From contig CALFXN010000381.1 in the NCBI GenBank assembly GCA_937957815.1, forward strand, positions 1 through 5,491: a stretch of 5,491 bases of DNA. Direction: 5' to 3'. The notes beneath the pieces are model-generated. The model saw only the letters and a list, made by a program, of their open reading frames with translations, had not been told where the DNA came from and did not search any database. Shown piece after piece: positions 5,362 through 5,491 of the stretch. The translations under genes were made by a program, and so were the position numbers. This DNA is from an uncultured Synergistales bacterium. Lineage in GTDB: Bacteria > Synergistota > Synergistia > Synergistales > Aminobacteriaceae. Every line of letters starts with the position of its first letter. Positions within the stretch are counted from its first letter, which is position 1.

Positions 5362-5491
5362 CTATTGAACACGTCCTTCGGCGGACGCACCGAGCGAATG
5401 AAGATACGGAGCGAGCTTCTCGAGCTCGGGAATCAGCTCGTTACGAAGTCTGAAAGACAGCTCGAAATACTTTCCGTTCTCCAGTGACCCG
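5362..5491 (-). CDS. C-terminal end of an unrecognised protein (cut by window edge)
   Basis: An open frame enters from the right edge and ends at TAG (5362-5364). The 42 visible codons include ENGKYFELSFRLRNELIPEL and end LGASAEGRVQ. The composition is that of a soluble protein with an amphipathic, probably helical, C-terminus. Base use matches neighbouring genes, with G/C-rich third positions. The frame stays open for the full 130 bases and sits on the same strand as the membrane operon. The family cannot be named from so short a piece. No strong terminator follows: a 5-bp hairpin (CGTCC/GGACG) precedes the stop, and a run of six T comes shortly after it. Confidence 0.65.
   Translation of the reverse strand, partial: GSLENGKYFELSFRLRNELIPELEKLAPYLHSLGASAEGRVQ

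Overview
The window is bacterial chromosome of moderately high GC (about 55% by eye). Coding is dense on both strands, with strong Shine-Dalgarno sites (GGAGGT) and sigma-70-type promoters spaced 17-18 bp. Nothing mobile, phage-like or CRISPR-like is visible. The phylum cannot be fixed from these genes. The gene families and GC would fit an anaerobic lineage such as Synergistota, but that is only a weak impression.

Left part (1-1074, all minus strand): a trans-translation module and a tRNA gene. smpB is followed directly by ssrA (tmRNA). The last base of the smpB stop codon is the first base of the mature tmRNA, so the two are almost certainly transcribed together and separated by RNA processing. 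smpB has a near-consensus promoter that starts right where a perfect-stem intrinsic terminator ends. That terminator closes a one-gene unit for tRNA-Pro(CGG), which has its own extended -10 promoter.

Middle (1075-3625): a 207-residue protein of unrecognised family (minus strand) and a two-gene plus-strand operon diverge from a 113-bp spacer in which the two predicted promoters overlap. The operon encodes an isochorismatase-fold cysteine hydrolase and, 11 bp later, a malic-enzyme homologue. The latter keeps the metal ligands and catalytic Lys and Tyr but has lost several hallmark substrate- and cofactor-site residues.

Right part (3626-5491, minus strand): a two-gene membrane operon. First comes a 348-residue polytopic protein of the lysylphosphatidylglycerol-synthase transmembrane (UPF0104/YbhN) family without the aminoacyl-transferase domain, then, 6 bp later, an isoprenylcysteine carboxyl methyltransferase (ICMT)-like integral membrane methyltransferase. 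This operon converges on the malic-enzyme gene at a long inverted repeat whose arms encode the last Leu-Val-stop of both genes. The window ends inside the C-terminal part of another minus-strand gene.

The most notable points are the one-base smpB/ssrA overlap, the altered active-site motifs of the malic-enzyme homologue, the hairpin shared by two convergent stop codons, and the unassigned 207-residue gene. I did not find evidence of a wholly new multi-gene system.
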